64,000 nt of DNA from Streptomyces nigra (GCF_003074055.1 NZ_CP029043.1:7122501-7186500); one strand, 5' to 3'; counted from the stretch's first letter, positions 50,421 through 59,088 are shown. Made by a program: numbers and translations. Notes: generated from the sequence alone by a model not told the origin.

Positions 50421-51379
50421 GACTGCTTTCCGGGGACGGACGGGACGGGCACCGCGAGACGGACCTGTGTTCCGGCGCGCGGTTCGGAGGTGATGTCGAG
50501 CGCGGCGCCCACGAGCAGGGCCCGCTCCCGCATGCCACGGATCCCGGCGCCCTCGCGCGCGACCCCCGTGCCGCGGCCGTCGTCCTTGACGGTCAGGGTC
50601 ACCGTGCCTCCGGTGTGCTGCAGGCTCATCTCGACCTTCGCCGCCTCGGCGTGCCGGGCCGCGTTGGTCAGGGCCTCCTGTGCGACCCGGTACAGCACCA
50701 GTTCGCTCTCCGGGTCGAGTTCGGGCAGGTCGGCGTCGAAGGAACGGCTCACGTGCAGCCCGGTGTGTGTGGCGAACTCCGTCGCCAGCGAGGTCAGCGC
50801 GCTCACCAGACCCAGGTCCTCCAGGACGCCCGGCCGCAGCCGGCGGACCAGCCGGCGGACCTCGTCCAGGCTCTCCCGGGTGATCTCCTGCGCCTGCTGG
50901 AGCTCACCGCGCAGGGGCTCGTCGGCCTCGTCCGCCGCCTTCTTCAGCACCAGCAGGATCGCGGTCATGCTCTGGCCGACCTCGTCGTGCAGCTCCTGGG
51001 CGATACGGCGTCGCTCGCCCTCCTGCGCGAGCAGCGCCCGCGCGCTGCTGGCGGCCCGTTCGTGCTCGAGCCGCTCCAGCATGGCGTTGAACGTGCTGAT
51101 CAGCTCCGCGGTCTCACCCCGCCCCTGCTCCGGCAGGCGCTGGCCCGGCCGCAGCAGGTCGACGGTGGTCATGAGCTTGGTGAGCCGGCCGAGTGGGGCC
51201 AGCCCGATGCGCAGCAGGGCGGCGTTGGCGATGAGCATGACGGCCAGGCCGCCCACCAGGATGACCGCCTCCGTCAGCAGCACCGGCACGGAGACGGTCA
51301 CCGGCGCCCACAGCAGCAGCGCGGTGGCCGTACCCAGCACCACCGCGTTGAGTGCGAAGATCCGCCAGAACAGGGACAC
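50417..51379 (-). CDS. Membrane histidine kinase (HisKA_3, NarX/LiaS-like)
   Basis: The 320-aa kinase has two N-terminal membrane helices with a very short loop (IFALNAVVLGTATALLLWAP; VLLTEAVILVGGLAVMLIAN), a HAMP-like linker, and the HisKA_3 box ERRRIAQELHDEVGQSMTAI (His near residue 130). The ATPase has RVAQEALTNAARHA and DDGRG. The small extracellular part suggests sensing inside the membrane, as in LiaS-type cell-envelope kinases. The start is the GTG at 51379 with GGAGAGAGG upstream. It is the first gene of the two-component pair. Confidence 0.88.
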   Translation of the reverse strand: MSLFWRIFALNAVVLGTATALLLWAPVTVSVPVLLTEAVILVGGLAVMLIANAALLRIGLAPLGRLTKLMTTVDLLRPGQRLPEQGRGETAELISTFNAMLERLEHERAASSARALLAQEGERRRIAQELHDEVGQSMTAILLVLKKAADEADEPLRGELQQAQEITRESLDEVRRLVRRLRPGVLEDLGLVSALTSLATEFATHTGLHVSRSFDADLPELDPESELVLYRVAQEALTNAARHAEAAKVEMSLQHTGGTVTLTVKDDGRGTGVAREGAGIRGMRERALLVGAALDITSEPRAGTQVRLAVPVPSVPGKQS

Positions 51380-51757
51380 CGCGATGACGCCTCTCTCCTT
51401 GTGACAGGGCTCTGTCCACCCTTTCGGTCACCGCGTACCCCGGGCATGAGCCACGGCCATGGCTGCGGACCGGCCTGAGCCCCAGCTTGCTCGTGGCGGA
51501 CGCGTACGTCGATGGGTGCCAGTGCCCATTTCCACCGGTGGGAGCCGCGCCGGCCACTGGCCGGCCGGTCGGTAAATGGGTATCGCGCCCGATGGGATTC
51601 GCGCGCGGGATCGGCCACGGTGGGGGCATGACCCCGCCACCGTGATCCCGGTCCCCGTATCCGCCAGGCCTGCCGCCGGCAGGTCTTTTCCGTATGCGCC
51701 CGGCCCCATCACGAGATGCCCGGCCCCGTCACGACCGCCACGACCCTAGGACCCGCC
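51380..51757. promoter_or_regulatory. Divergent upstream region of the histidine kinase and DksA-like genes
   Basis: This 378-bp gap has no convincing gene. It contains a 17-bp palindrome, gccggcca-C-tggccggc (51549-51565), flanked by cccattt (about 51526) and aaatggg (about 51576), which extend the symmetry. This symmetric block is a candidate operator for the leftward two-component operon or the rightward TraR/DksA run. No clear -35/-10 boxes are visible. Confidence 0.5.
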
Positions 51758-52093
51758 ATGTCTCTCGACACCACCCCCTCCGACTCCGCTCACCGTCCCC
51801 AGCAGGCGACGGCCGACGAGATCCGCCGGCGCCTGGAGCACGAGCGCGCCACCCGGCTCACCCAGCTGCGGGCCCTGGCCGAGGCGGGGGAGGAGGCGGA
51901 GGCCGAGCAGCTGATGTCAGGGCAGAAGGAGACCCTGGAACGCGTCCTCAAGGAGATCGACGCCGCCTTCGCGCGCGTGGAGGCCGGCGGCTACGGCACC
52001 TGCCAGGGCTGCGATCGGCCGATCCCGGCGGAACGTCTGGAGATCCTGCCGTACGCCCGGTACTGCGTGCCCTGCCAGCGCACCGCCGCCTGA
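51758..52093 (+). CDS. TraR/DksA-type zinc-finger protein
   Basis: The 111-aa protein has a helical N-terminal half with coiled-coil character (EIRRRLEHERATRLTQLRAL) and a C4 zinc finger (GTCQGCDRPI, then RYCVPCQ near the C terminus), matching TraR/DksA proteins that bind the RNA polymerase secondary channel. The start is the ATG at 51758 behind AGGA; a longer in-frame start at 51716 is less likely. It is paired with a paralogue 55 bp downstream. Confidence 0.85.
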   Translation: MSLDTTPSDSAHRPQQATADEIRRRLEHERATRLTQLRALAEAGEEAEAEQLMSGQKETLERVLKEIDAAFARVEAGGYGTCQGCDRPIPAERLEILPYARYCVPCQRTAA

Positions 52094-52148
52094 CGACCCC
52101 GTCCCCTCTCCACCTGCCTCCCTCTCCCGCCCTGCCCGAAGGGGTGAA

Positions 52149-52520
52149 GTGGTGAACCAGATCACCGGTGACCGCACTACGGCCCTGTCGGCCGAGGACC
52201 TCGCCGCGCTCCGCGAGAACCTGCACGAGCAGCTCCTGTTCCGCCGGGAGCAGCTCCAGCAGCTCACGGCCGCGGCCCTGCCCCGCGCCGAGGCGCTGCG
52301 CGACCGCCAGGCCGCGGGCCGCGTCGAGGTGGGCGTCAAGCTCGCCGCCTCCGCGCGCATGGTCCTCGCCGACGTCGAGGCGGCCCTGGCCCGTATGGAC
52401 GACGGCAGCTACGGCACCTGCCGTCTGTGCCGCCGGACCATCGACCGCGAACGCCTGATGATCGTGCCCCAGGCCGGCTACTGCGCGCGGTGCCAGCAGG
52501 TCAAGGAGGCCCAGCGGTGA
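52149..52520 (+). CDS. TraR/DksA-type zinc-finger protein (paralogue)
   Basis: The 123-aa protein has the same plan as its upstream neighbour: a coiled-coil-like helical part (ENLHEQLLFRREQLQQLTAA) and a C4 zinc finger (GTCRLCRRTI, then GYCARCQQV). The start is one of two adjacent GTG codons (52149 or 52152), both following AAGGGG. The stop overlaps the GTG of the actin-like gene (GTGA), which ties the three genes together. Confidence 0.83.
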   Translation: MVNQITGDRTTALSAEDLAALRENLHEQLLFRREQLQQLTAAALPRAEALRDRQAAGRVEVGVKLAASARMVLADVEAALARMDDGSYGTCRLCRRTIDRERLMIVPQAGYCARCQQVKEAQR

Positions 52521-53326
52521 CCGCCGTCGACCCCCACGCGGCCCGGGCCCGGCACCGGCCCTGGCCGCGGCGGTGCCCCGGCATCGCCCTCGACCTGGGC
52601 AGCGCCCGCACCCGCGCGTGGATGCCGGGCCACGGCCTGCTGTTCGACGTCCCCACCGTGACGTTCGGCGACGGCCCCCTGCACCCCATACGGCGCGGTG
52701 CCATCGTCGACACCCCCGGCACCGCCCGGATGCTCGACCGGCTCCTCGGCCACCGGCTGCCGCGCCTGGGCCGGCCGCTCGTCATCCTGGCGGCGCCCGT
52801 CCTCGGCGGCATGGCGTTCCGCACGCAGGCCCGCACGGCGGCAGAGGCGCTGCGCCCGCAGAGCGTGCTGACGGTGCCCGCGGCGCGGGCCGTGGCCGAG
52901 GCGGCGGGCGCCGACCTGGGCCGGCCCCTGCTCGTCGCGGACATCGGCGCCCACGTCACCGACGTCGTCCTTCTCATCGACGGCACGGTGGCCGACGCGC
53001 GCCGCACGGCGGTGGGCACCGGCGACATCGACCGGTCGGTGCCGCCCTCGCGTATCACCGAAGCGGTCATCGCCATGGTGACCGCGATCCTGGACGACAC
53101 CCCGCAGACGCGGGGCGCCCTGCGACGCGGCATCCTCCTGGCCGGCGGCGGCGCCCTGCGCCCCGACCTCGCCTACCGCCTGACCGAGCGGCTGCAGGCC
53201 CCCGTACGGCCGGTACCGTCCCCGCACACGGCCGCCGTACGCGGCGCTGCGGCCCTCCTGCAGTCGGTGCACGGCCATCCGTCGGTGGCCACGCCCGCCT
53301 CCGGCGACTCCCCGCACCCGCACTAG
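52517..53326 (+). CDS. Actin-like ATPase, short MreB/FtsA-type protein
   Basis: The 269-aa protein has the actin-superfamily motifs: phosphate-1 GIALDLGSARTRAW near residue 22, phosphate-2 VADIGAHVTDVVLL near 138, and the adenosine motif LLAGGGALRPDL near 211. It is clearly shorter than MreB (about 340 aa), so subdomain IB is probably reduced. GTG 52517 follows AAGGAGG (spacing 7) and overlaps the DksA-like stop. Its role (cell shape, plasmid-like segregation or chaperone-like) is unknown; polymerisation cannot be judged from sequence. Confidence 0.75.
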   Translation: MTAVDPHAARARHRPWPRRCPGIALDLGSARTRAWMPGHGLLFDVPTVTFGDGPLHPIRRGAIVDTPGTARMLDRLLGHRLPRLGRPLVILAAPVLGGMAFRTQARTAAEALRPQSVLTVPAARAVAEAAGADLGRPLLVADIGAHVTDVVLLIDGTVADARRTAVGTGDIDRSVPPSRITEAVIAMVTAILDDTPQTRGALRRGILLAGGGALRPDLAYRLTERLQAPVRPVPSPHTAAVRGAAALLQSVHGHPSVATPASGDSPHPH

Positions 53327-53362
53327 ACCGGACTGGTTCATCCCTCCGGGCTGCTCACGACC

Positions 53363-53386
53363 CCCTGCGGACGCACGTCCGCAGGG
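53363..53386 (+). terminator. Terminator after the actin-like gene
   Basis: A perfect 10-bp stem, ccctgcggac (53363-53372) with gtccgcaggg (53377-53386), and a GCAC loop, 37 bp past the actin-like stop. Confidence 0.75.
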
Positions 53387-53428
53387 TAGTCGCGCATGCC
53401 CGCCGGCCGCCCACCCGGAAGGAGCCCC

Positions 53429-54070
53429 ATGGCCCGCGCGATCCCCCCGGCACAGCCACCCCCTGAACGCCCGGACCCCGACCCTGACGAACCCCGCCAC
53501 GCCCTGACCTGGCGCTGGCGGCGCAACCCGTTGCGGCGGCCCGCCGACCTCGCGCAGGCGTGGATCGCCCTCGGCCTGTTCCTCGCCGTCCTCGCGGCCA
53601 CCCCCGTCGCCATGGTCCTCGCCGGCGACGCCGCCCACCGCCACTATCTGCGGACGGCCCGTCAGCAGGCCGCGACCCGCTACGAGGTCACCGCCGTCAC
53701 CGAGCACGACGCACCGCGCCATCTCGAACCCGGCAGCGACGAGGCGGGGAAGGTCCGCTACCCGGTCACCGTCCGCTTCACCGACGACGCCGGCCGCACC
53801 CGCACCGCCGAGGCCGAGGTGCCTCCGTCGACGCCCGCGGGCAGCGTGATCCGCGTGTGGGCCGACACCGAAGGACGCGTCACCGAAGCGCCCCTGACCA
53901 GGGATCAGGTCCGTGACAGCGCGCTGGGCTGTGCCGTGCTCGCCGCGCTGGCCGTGCCCGTCGCCGCAGCGGTCGCCCACCGCTGGGCCGTCCGCCGGCT
54001 GGAGCGGCGCAACCTCGCCCGCTGGGACGAGGACTGGGCCCGCACCGCCCCGCGCTGGACGGTGCGCTGA
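53429..54070 (+). CDS. Rv1733c-like two-helix membrane protein
   Basis: The 213-aa protein has a proline-rich N terminus, a first membrane helix (AWIALGLFLAVLAATPVAMV), an extracytoplasmic domain of about 110 residues with VRYPVTVRFTDDAGRTRTAE, and a second helix (GCAVLAALAVPVAAAVAHRW) before a basic tail. This is the Rv1733c-type layout common in dormancy and stress regions of actinomycetes. Function unknown. The ATG at 53429 has AAGGAG 5 nt upstream. It stands alone. Confidence 0.78.
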   Translation: MARAIPPAQPPPERPDPDPDEPRHALTWRWRRNPLRRPADLAQAWIALGLFLAVLAATPVAMVLAGDAAHRHYLRTARQQAATRYEVTAVTEHDAPRHLEPGSDEAGKVRYPVTVRFTDDAGRTRTAEAEVPPSTPAGSVIRVWADTEGRVTEAPLTRDQVRDSALGCAVLAALAVPVAAAVAHRWAVRRLERRNLARWDEDWARTAPRWTVR

Positions 54071-54305
54071 CCCCGACGTACCGGATCTTCTTGTTCCGCT
54101 TGACGGGATGACAGAAGCCCGCAGTACCAGGTGCCCACCCGCGCACGCCCCGCACCCGCCGACATGGCCGAAGGACGGGCCGAAAGCCACCGCATCCGGT
54201 CAACCACCCCTGTCTCAGGGCATATCGGGCCCGCCCGGGGGCACCCACGTCGCACGCCGGCGCCACGTCCGAGGGGGCCGGCCGGTGCGAGGAGAGAGGG
54301 AGCTC

Positions 54306-55148
54306 ATGCGGAGCAGAAGGGCGAAGGCGTCCGCGATCGGCACGGCCGTCGTGCTGGGCAGCGCCGTACTGACGGGCTGCGGGGGCGACGACGAACCGGA
54401 GGCCGGCAAGCCCGCCGCCGGTGAGAGCGCCGGCGGCCGGCAGCAGAGCACACAAGCGGTGCGCGGCGCATACGACAAGACCGCCGAGGCCGACTCGGCG
54501 AAGATGACGATGAAGGTGAAGGCCGGGGCCGAGGGGAAGTCGATCACCTCCGACGGCGAGGGAGCCATCGACTTCGAGGACGGCGACAGCACCATGACGA
54601 TCACCGCCGGAGGCCGTGCCGTCGAGCAGCGCGTGGTCGACCGGGTGCTGTACCAGAAGGTGCCCGGGCAGCAGAAGGACGGCAAGCCCTGGATGAAGAT
54701 CGACCTGAGCAAGGTCGCCCGGCAGCAGGGTGCCGACCCCGGGCAGATCGGCGACCCGGCACGGTCCGCCGCCTACGCCGAGGCGATCAACGACGACGAC
54801 GTCTCCAGGTCCGGTTCCGAGAAGGTCGCCGGTGTCGGCACGGTCCGCTACGACGTCTCCGTCGACGTCTCCCGGCTGCCCGGCGGCGAGCGGCTGCGGG
54901 ACCAGGTCGGCCGGACGCTGCCGATGCGGCTCTGGCTCGACGACGACGGCCGTATCCGGCGTCAGCAGATCGACATGACCGTCAAGGCGCCGGCGTCCGG
55001 CGCGAGCGTGGCGCCCCGGCAGATCACGATCAGTACGGTGATGGAGTTCACCGACTTCGGAACCGACGTCGAGGCCGAGGCCCCGCCCGCCGGCCAGGTC
55101 GCCGACGTCACGAACCAGGCGGCGAGCCAGGGTCGGAAGCAGAGCTGA
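54306..55148 (+). CDS. Lipoprotein, LppX/LprG-like
   Basis: The 280-aa protein has a lipoprotein signal with lipobox VLTGCGG (Cys near residue 23). The mature part is a single beta-rich domain containing MTMKVKAGAEGKSITSDGEG and LPMRLWLDDDGRIRRQQIDM, like the LppX/LprAFG fold that carries lipids across the envelope. It is probably anchored on the outer face of the membrane. The ATG at 54306 follows GAGAGAGGGA. It stands alone, followed by a terminator. Confidence 0.78.
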   Translation: MRSRRAKASAIGTAVVLGSAVLTGCGGDDEPEAGKPAAGESAGGRQQSTQAVRGAYDKTAEADSAKMTMKVKAGAEGKSITSDGEGAIDFEDGDSTMTITAGGRAVEQRVVDRVLYQKVPGQQKDGKPWMKIDLSKVARQQGADPGQIGDPARSAAYAEAINDDDVSRSGSEKVAGVGTVRYDVSVDVSRLPGGERLRDQVGRTLPMRLWLDDDGRIRRQQIDMTVKAPASGASVAPRQITISTVMEFTDFGTDVEAEAPPAGQVADVTNQAASQGRKQS

Positions 55149-55166
55149 CCCCGTCCGAGCCCACCC

Positions 55167-55192
55167 GGGCCCGGCCTCCGCAGGCCGGGCCC
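55167..55192 (+). terminator. Terminator after the lipoprotein gene
   Basis: A perfect 11-bp stem, gggcccggcct (55167-55177) with aggccgggccc (55182-55192), and a 4-nt loop, followed by a short T-rich tail. Confidence 0.8.
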
Positions 55193-55281
55193 ACGGCTTT
55201 ACCGCCGGGAGGGGTGGAGCGGGACCGTTCCCGGGCATGCGGTCACCGAACCGCCGTACGACGAGGGAGCGCCGAGCCACC

Positions 55282-56244
55282 ATGGGTACCGCCGTCCGTG
55301 TGCCACAGACCCGGGACATGATCGGGGAGGAGCTCTCCGGCGACGAGGCGTTCACCGCCCTGCGCCACTACGGAGGATGGCGGCTGTTGACCGACTCCTT
55401 CGCACGGTTCCGCTACGCCGACGGGTTCAGCAACGCGCGTGCCCTCGCCTTCCAGGTCGTCCTCGGCCTGGTCCCCTGCACCGTGGCGCTCGTCGGACTC
55501 GCCACCTCCGTGCACACCGAGGGCGTCGGCGACATCATCGAGCGCACCCTCGGCCGGATCGTGCCGGGCGCCAGCGCCGACATCGTCGCCGACGCCTTCG
55601 AAGGCACCCGGCGCACCGCCCACGGCGACGTGTGGAGCACCCTCGCGCTGTGGCTGGGCCTGGGCTTCGCCCTGCTCAACCTCGCCTCGGCCATGGGTCA
55701 GATCGAGCGGGGCGCCAACCGCATCTACGGCATCGAGCGGGACCGTCCCTTCCCGCGCAAGTACGCCCGCGCGATGGTGCTCGCGGTCGCCGCCGGCCTG
55801 CCCCTGGGGCTGGGCTTCGTCGCCCTCGTCGCGGGCGAGGCCCTCGGCGACGCCGTGGCGGAGTCCGCAGGGCTGGAGGGCGGCTCGCCATGGTGGGCGG
55901 TGCTGGACGTGCCGGTCGGGCTGGTCCTCGCCTGGGTGGCCTCCGCCGTGATCTTCCGCTGGTGCCCGCGCCGGGTGCAGCCCGGCTACACCTGGCTCGC
56001 GTTCGGCTCGGCCGTGCACCTCGTCCTGTGGGTGGCGGCCACCTGGCTGCTCGCGCTGTACGTGGAGGGCAGTGGTGCCTTCGGCGCCCTGTACGGCCCG
56101 CTGACCGCGTTCGTCGCCCTGCTGCTGTGGGCCAACCTGACGGCCGTCGCCCTGTTCCTCGGTATCGCCTTCGCGGCCCAGCTGGAGGCGGCCCGCGCGG
56201 GGATCGAGTCCGCCGTCCAGCCGGATCCCGGGGCGGGTGGCTGA
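55282..56244 (+). CDS. YihY/BrkB-family membrane protein
   Basis: The 320-aa protein has six hydrophobic segments typical of the YihY (formerly RNase BN) family, including ALAFQVVLGLVPCTVALVGL, RVQPGYTWLAFGSAVHLVLW and LYGPLTAFVALLLWANLTAV. The function of these proteins is not settled; they are envelope proteins, not nucleases. The start is the ATG at 55282 (MGTAVRV); an upstream ATG in frame at 55237 gives an Arg-rich extension without a better ribosome site. Confidence 0.83.
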   Translation: MGTAVRVPQTRDMIGEELSGDEAFTALRHYGGWRLLTDSFARFRYADGFSNARALAFQVVLGLVPCTVALVGLATSVHTEGVGDIIERTLGRIVPGASADIVADAFEGTRRTAHGDVWSTLALWLGLGFALLNLASAMGQIERGANRIYGIERDRPFPRKYARAMVLAVAAGLPLGLGFVALVAGEALGDAVAESAGLEGGSPWWAVLDVPVGLVLAWVASAVIFRWCPRRVQPGYTWLAFGSAVHLVLWVAATWLLALYVEGSGAFGALYGPLTAFVALLLWANLTAVALFLGIAFAAQLEAARAGIESAVQPDPGAGG

Positions 56245-56350
56245 CGCGCGGGGCGGCCTGTCAGGCGGCCGTCCCGCCTGGCCCAGGGCGGGCGGCTGAC
56301 CCGCAGGACTGTGCCGGCCGTCCAGCCTGACCCAGGAGCGGGCGGCTGAC
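56239..56350. repeat. Degenerate tandem repeats after the BrkB gene
   Basis: The segment ggctgac recurs at 56239, 56294 and 56344, the last two copies within a longer shared block (cagg-gcgggcggctgac). The periods are about 55 and 50 bp. The units are imperfect and lie between convergent genes. Confidence 0.5.
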
Positions 56351-56364
56351 CTCTGGGCCGCCCG

Positions 56365-56796
56365 TCAGCCGCGCGCCGCGGCCGTCACCGCCGCGGGGTC
56401 CACGCCCGTCAGTTCGACGATGCGGTGCGGGGCGACCCCGGCGGCCAGGGCCCGCCCGATGAGACCGTCCCGGCCGTCCGCGCAGTCCCGCCACGCCAGA
56501 AGCTCCTCCTCCAGACGGGCCAGCGGCTCCGGCGCCGTCGTGTGCCGGACCCGGCTCAGCTCCTCGTCGCCGAGCGGGACGGGCAGCCGCTCGGCGCCCT
56601 CCGGGATGGCCCCGGTCTCCTCCGGCGGCAGCAGCCGCAGCCGCGGCGAGGTCGCGGTGACACCCTGGGCGTCCAGCCAGGCGCGCACCGCCGGGGTGTC
56701 CATACACGCGAGATCACCGACGGCGGCCGGGGCCACGCCCAGCGGTGCGGTGGGGTCGTCTTCGTCCAGCAGGAACAGGTACGCGTCCTCGGTCAT
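56365..56796 (-). CDS. Conserved hypothetical protein (DUF6003-like)
   Basis: The 143-aa soluble protein (MTEDAYLFLLDEDDPTAPLG... DTPAVRAWLDAQGVTATSPR...) has an acidic N terminus and a helical C-terminal half with a helix-turn-helix-like end (LIGRALAAGVAPHRIVELTG, then VDPAAVTAAARG). It resembles small Streptomyces proteins grouped as DUF6003, from memory and not checked. The start is the ATG at 56796 with GGAGAAGGAT upstream. It stands alone and converges on the BrkB gene. Confidence 0.6.
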   Translation of the reverse strand: MTEDAYLFLLDEDDPTAPLGVAPAAVGDLACMDTPAVRAWLDAQGVTATSPRLRLLPPEETGAIPEGAERLPVPLGDEELSRVRHTTAPEPLARLEEELLAWRDCADGRDGLIGRALAAGVAPHRIVELTGVDPAAVTAAARG

Positions 56797-56980
56797 CCTG
56801 GATCCTTCTCCACAGGGGGTCGTCCGACTGCCCGGCCGGGGGCCGGTGGACGTCCGCTTACCCCGCCACGACGGCCTTACCGCTCCAGCTCAGGGGATGC
56901 CCGGATGCGGCGCGCCGACGGGTGTGACCGGCCGAGCTGTGCTACGCTTTCAGAGTTGCAGTTGTGGTACCCATGAACCT

Positions 56981-57029
56981 ATGTGCGCCTGACGGGAATG
57001 CTTATCCATCAGGCGCATATTTCGTTTTT
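56981..57029 (+). terminator. Terminator-like hairpin with T-tract in the csp leader
   Basis: A 12-bp stem with one G-U pair (56981-56992 with 57009-57020; core gcgcctga/tcaggcgc) is followed at once by ttcgttttt (57021-57029). A T-tract is rare in this GC-rich genome. It lies about 50 nt upstream of the cold-shock gene start, so it could be an attenuator or temperature-dependent RNA switch, or end a small leader RNA. Confidence 0.65.
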
Positions 57030-57075
57030 ACCGGCTTCTCCGGATGGGGCCTCTGCCTATCAGAAGGAGAACGTC

Positions 57076-57279
57076 ATGGCACAGGGAACCGTGAAGTGGT
57101 TCAACTCCGAAAAGGGTTTCGGATTCATCGAGCAGGACGGCGGCGGCCCTGACGTCTTCGCCCACTACTCGAACATCGCGACGCAGGGCTTCCGCGAGCT
57201 CCAGGAGGGCCAGCGGGTCTCCTTCGACGTGACGCAGGGCCAGAAGGGCCCCCAGGCGGAGAACATCGTCCCCGCCTGA
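57076..57279 (+). CDS. csp: Cold-shock protein
   Basis: The 67-aa protein is a complete cold-shock domain with both RNA-binding motifs, KGFGFIEQD (RNP1) and DVFAHYSNI (RNP2, the usual VFVHFS). It is a nucleic-acid chaperone that melts RNA structure and is often cold- or stress-induced. The ATG at 57076 has AAGGAGA just upstream. A T-tailed hairpin in its leader and a strong terminator behind it frame the gene; a DEAD-box helicase follows. Confidence 0.93.
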   Translation: MAQGTVKWFNSEKGFGFIEQDGGGPDVFAHYSNIATQGFRELQEGQRVSFDVTQGQKGPQAENIVPA

Positions 57280-57299
57280 TTGCCGGACGTATTCCGCTC

Positions 57300-57334
57300 A
57301 CCGGGGTCCGCATCCTTGTGATGCGGACCCCGGT
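57300..57334 (+). terminator. Terminator after the cold-shock gene
   Basis: A perfect 15-bp stem, accggggtccgcatc (57300-57314) with gatgcggaccccggt (57320-57334), followed by a T-rich tail. Incomplete termination would feed the downstream helicase gene, which starts only 36 bp later. Confidence 0.85.
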
Positions 57335-57369
57335 TTGTGCTGTTTCCAGGAAGGCAGAGAGAGAACCGC

Positions 57370-58998
57370 ATGGCCCGCAGACCCCAGAAGTCCAACAGGC
57401 GCGCTTCGGCACCCGCCACGCCCACGCCGTCGCACAGGGAATTCCGGCTGCCGGAGAACACGACGCCCGCACTTCCCGCCGTCGAGGACTTCGCCGGTCT
57501 GGACATGCCCGAAGCGCTGCTGAAGACGCTCGCCGCGCAGGGCGTGACCACCCCCTTCCCCATCCAGGCCGCCACGCTGCCGAACTCGCTCGCCGGACGC
57601 GACCTGCTCGGCCGCGGCCGTACCGGCTCCGGCAAGACGCTCGCCTTCGGCCTGGCCCTGCTGGCCCGCACCGCCGGACTGCGCGCCCAGCCCAAGGCGC
57701 CCCTGGCCCTCGTGCTGGTGCCCACCCGTGAACTCGCCCAGCAGGTGACCGACGCGCTGACGCCCTACGCGACCGCCGTCAACCTGCGCCTGACCACCGT
57801 GGTCGGCGGCCTGTCGATCACCAAGCAGGCCGGTGTGCTGCGCCGCGGCGTCGAGGTGCTGGTGGCCACCCCCGGCCGGCTCAACGACCTCGTGGAACGC
57901 GGCGACTGCGTCCTCGACCAGGTGCGTGTCACCGTGCTGGACGAGGCCGACCAGATGACCGACATGGGCTTCCTGCCGCAGATCACCAAGCTGATCCAGC
58001 AGGTACGGCCCGACGGCCAGCGGCTGCTCTTCTCGGCCACCCTGGACGCGAACATCGACCGCCTCGTTCAGCGGTTCCTCACCGACCCCGTGGTGCACTC
58101 CGTGGACCCGTCCGCCGGAGCCGTGACGACGATGGAGCACCATGTGCTCCACCTGCTCGACGAGACCGACAAGAAGGCCGTCACCACGCGTATCGCGGCC
58201 CGTGACGGCCGGGTCATCCTCTTCCTGGACACCAAGAGGTCCGCGGACCGGCTCGCCAAGCGCCTGCTGTCCGTCGGCGTCCGCGCCGCCGCCCTGCACG
58301 GCGGACGCTCGCAGCCGCAGCGCAACCGCACGCTCGAGCAGTTCAAGAACGGCGACGTCACCGCGCTGGTCGCGACCAACGTCGCGGCCCGCGGCATACA
58401 CATCGACGACCTCGACCTCGTCGTGAACGTCGACCCGCCGACCGACCACAAGGACTACGTCCACCGGGGCGGCCGTACGGCCCGCGCCGGCGGCTCCGGC
58501 AGCGTCGTCACGCTCGTCCTGCCCGAGCAGAAGCGGGACGTCACCCGGCTGATGTCGGAGGCGGGCATCCGTCCGCGCACGTCCCGGATCACCTCAAGCG
58601 ACGCAGCGCTGGCCACGATCACCGGCGCCCGTGAACCGTCCGGCGTGGCCGTCACCCTCCCGGTGCCCGAGCAGGCGCAGCCGGCGGCGTCCCGCCCGGC
58701 CCGCAAGAACGGCACCGCCAAGCCGGCGTCCTCGCGCGGGGGCCGACGGCGCCGCGCCGAGGGCCAGGCCAAGGCGGCACCCGAGGCCACCGCCCGCAAG
58801 ACCGGCCGCGCCTCCACCGGCCGATCCGGGTCCGGCGCCACGGGCCGGTCCGGGTCCGGCGCCACGGCCGCCACCGGCACCTCGGCGGGCGGCGCGCGAC
58901 GCGGCGGCCCGCGCAGGTCAGCGACCGGTGGGGGAGCCGCGGCCGGTCGTACGGCGGACCGGCGTGGCGGCGGCCGTAGCGGTGGTCGTACCGCCTAG
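57370..58998 (+). CDS. DEAD-box RNA helicase
   Basis: The 542-aa protein has the full DEAD set: Q motif PFPIQ, Walker A GRTGSGKT (about residue 82), PTRELAQQ, TPGRL, DEAD in VLDEADQM, SAT in FSATLD, then LFLDTKRSADRL, ATNVAARGIHI and HRGGRTARAG. The C-terminal 120 residues are basic and low-complexity with duplicated TGRSGSGA units and a GR-rich end, typical of RNA-binding tails. The role is likely RNA unwinding in ribosome assembly or mRNA decay at low temperature. The start is the ATG at 57370; the preceding csp suggests joint cold response. Confidence 0.92.
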   Translation: MARRPQKSNRRASAPATPTPSHREFRLPENTTPALPAVEDFAGLDMPEALLKTLAAQGVTTPFPIQAATLPNSLAGRDLLGRGRTGSGKTLAFGLALLARTAGLRAQPKAPLALVLVPTRELAQQVTDALTPYATAVNLRLTTVVGGLSITKQAGVLRRGVEVLVATPGRLNDLVERGDCVLDQVRVTVLDEADQMTDMGFLPQITKLIQQVRPDGQRLLFSATLDANIDRLVQRFLTDPVVHSVDPSAGAVTTMEHHVLHLLDETDKKAVTTRIAARDGRVILFLDTKRSADRLAKRLLSVGVRAAALHGGRSQPQRNRTLEQFKNGDVTALVATNVAARGIHIDDLDLVVNVDPPTDHKDYVHRGGRTARAGGSGSVVTLVLPEQKRDVTRLMSEAGIRPRTSRITSSDAALATITGAREPSGVAVTLPVPEQAQPAASRPARKNGTAKPASSRGGRRRRAEGQAKAAPEATARKTGRASTGRSGSGATGRSGSGATAATGTSAGGARRGGPRRSATGGGAAAGRTADRRGGGRSGGRTA

Positions 58999-59037
58999 AC
59001 CCCAGCCGCCCCGGCCGACCAGCCGGCAGCAGCACCG

Positions 59038-59088
59038 AGGGCCGGTCCTCCGCACCCCGCGATCACGCGGATGCGGAGGACCGGCCCT
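59038..59088 (+). terminator. Long hairpin terminator after the helicase
   Basis: A perfect 17-bp stem, 59038-59054 pairing with 59072-59088 (core ccggtcctcc/ggaggaccgg), with an inner 5-bp stem ccgcg/cgcgg inside the loop. Confidence 0.85.

Noticed and set aside
49755..51379. The two-component pair as the DevRS/OsdRK dormancy system
   Set aside because: The kinase has two membrane helices and no GAF domains, unlike DevS/OsdK, and I found no DevR-type box nearby.
56972..57152. An open frame MNLCAPDGN... overlapping the cold-shock gene
   Set aside because: It overlaps csp in another frame and passes through the T-tailed hairpin; the sequence is better explained as an untranslated leader.
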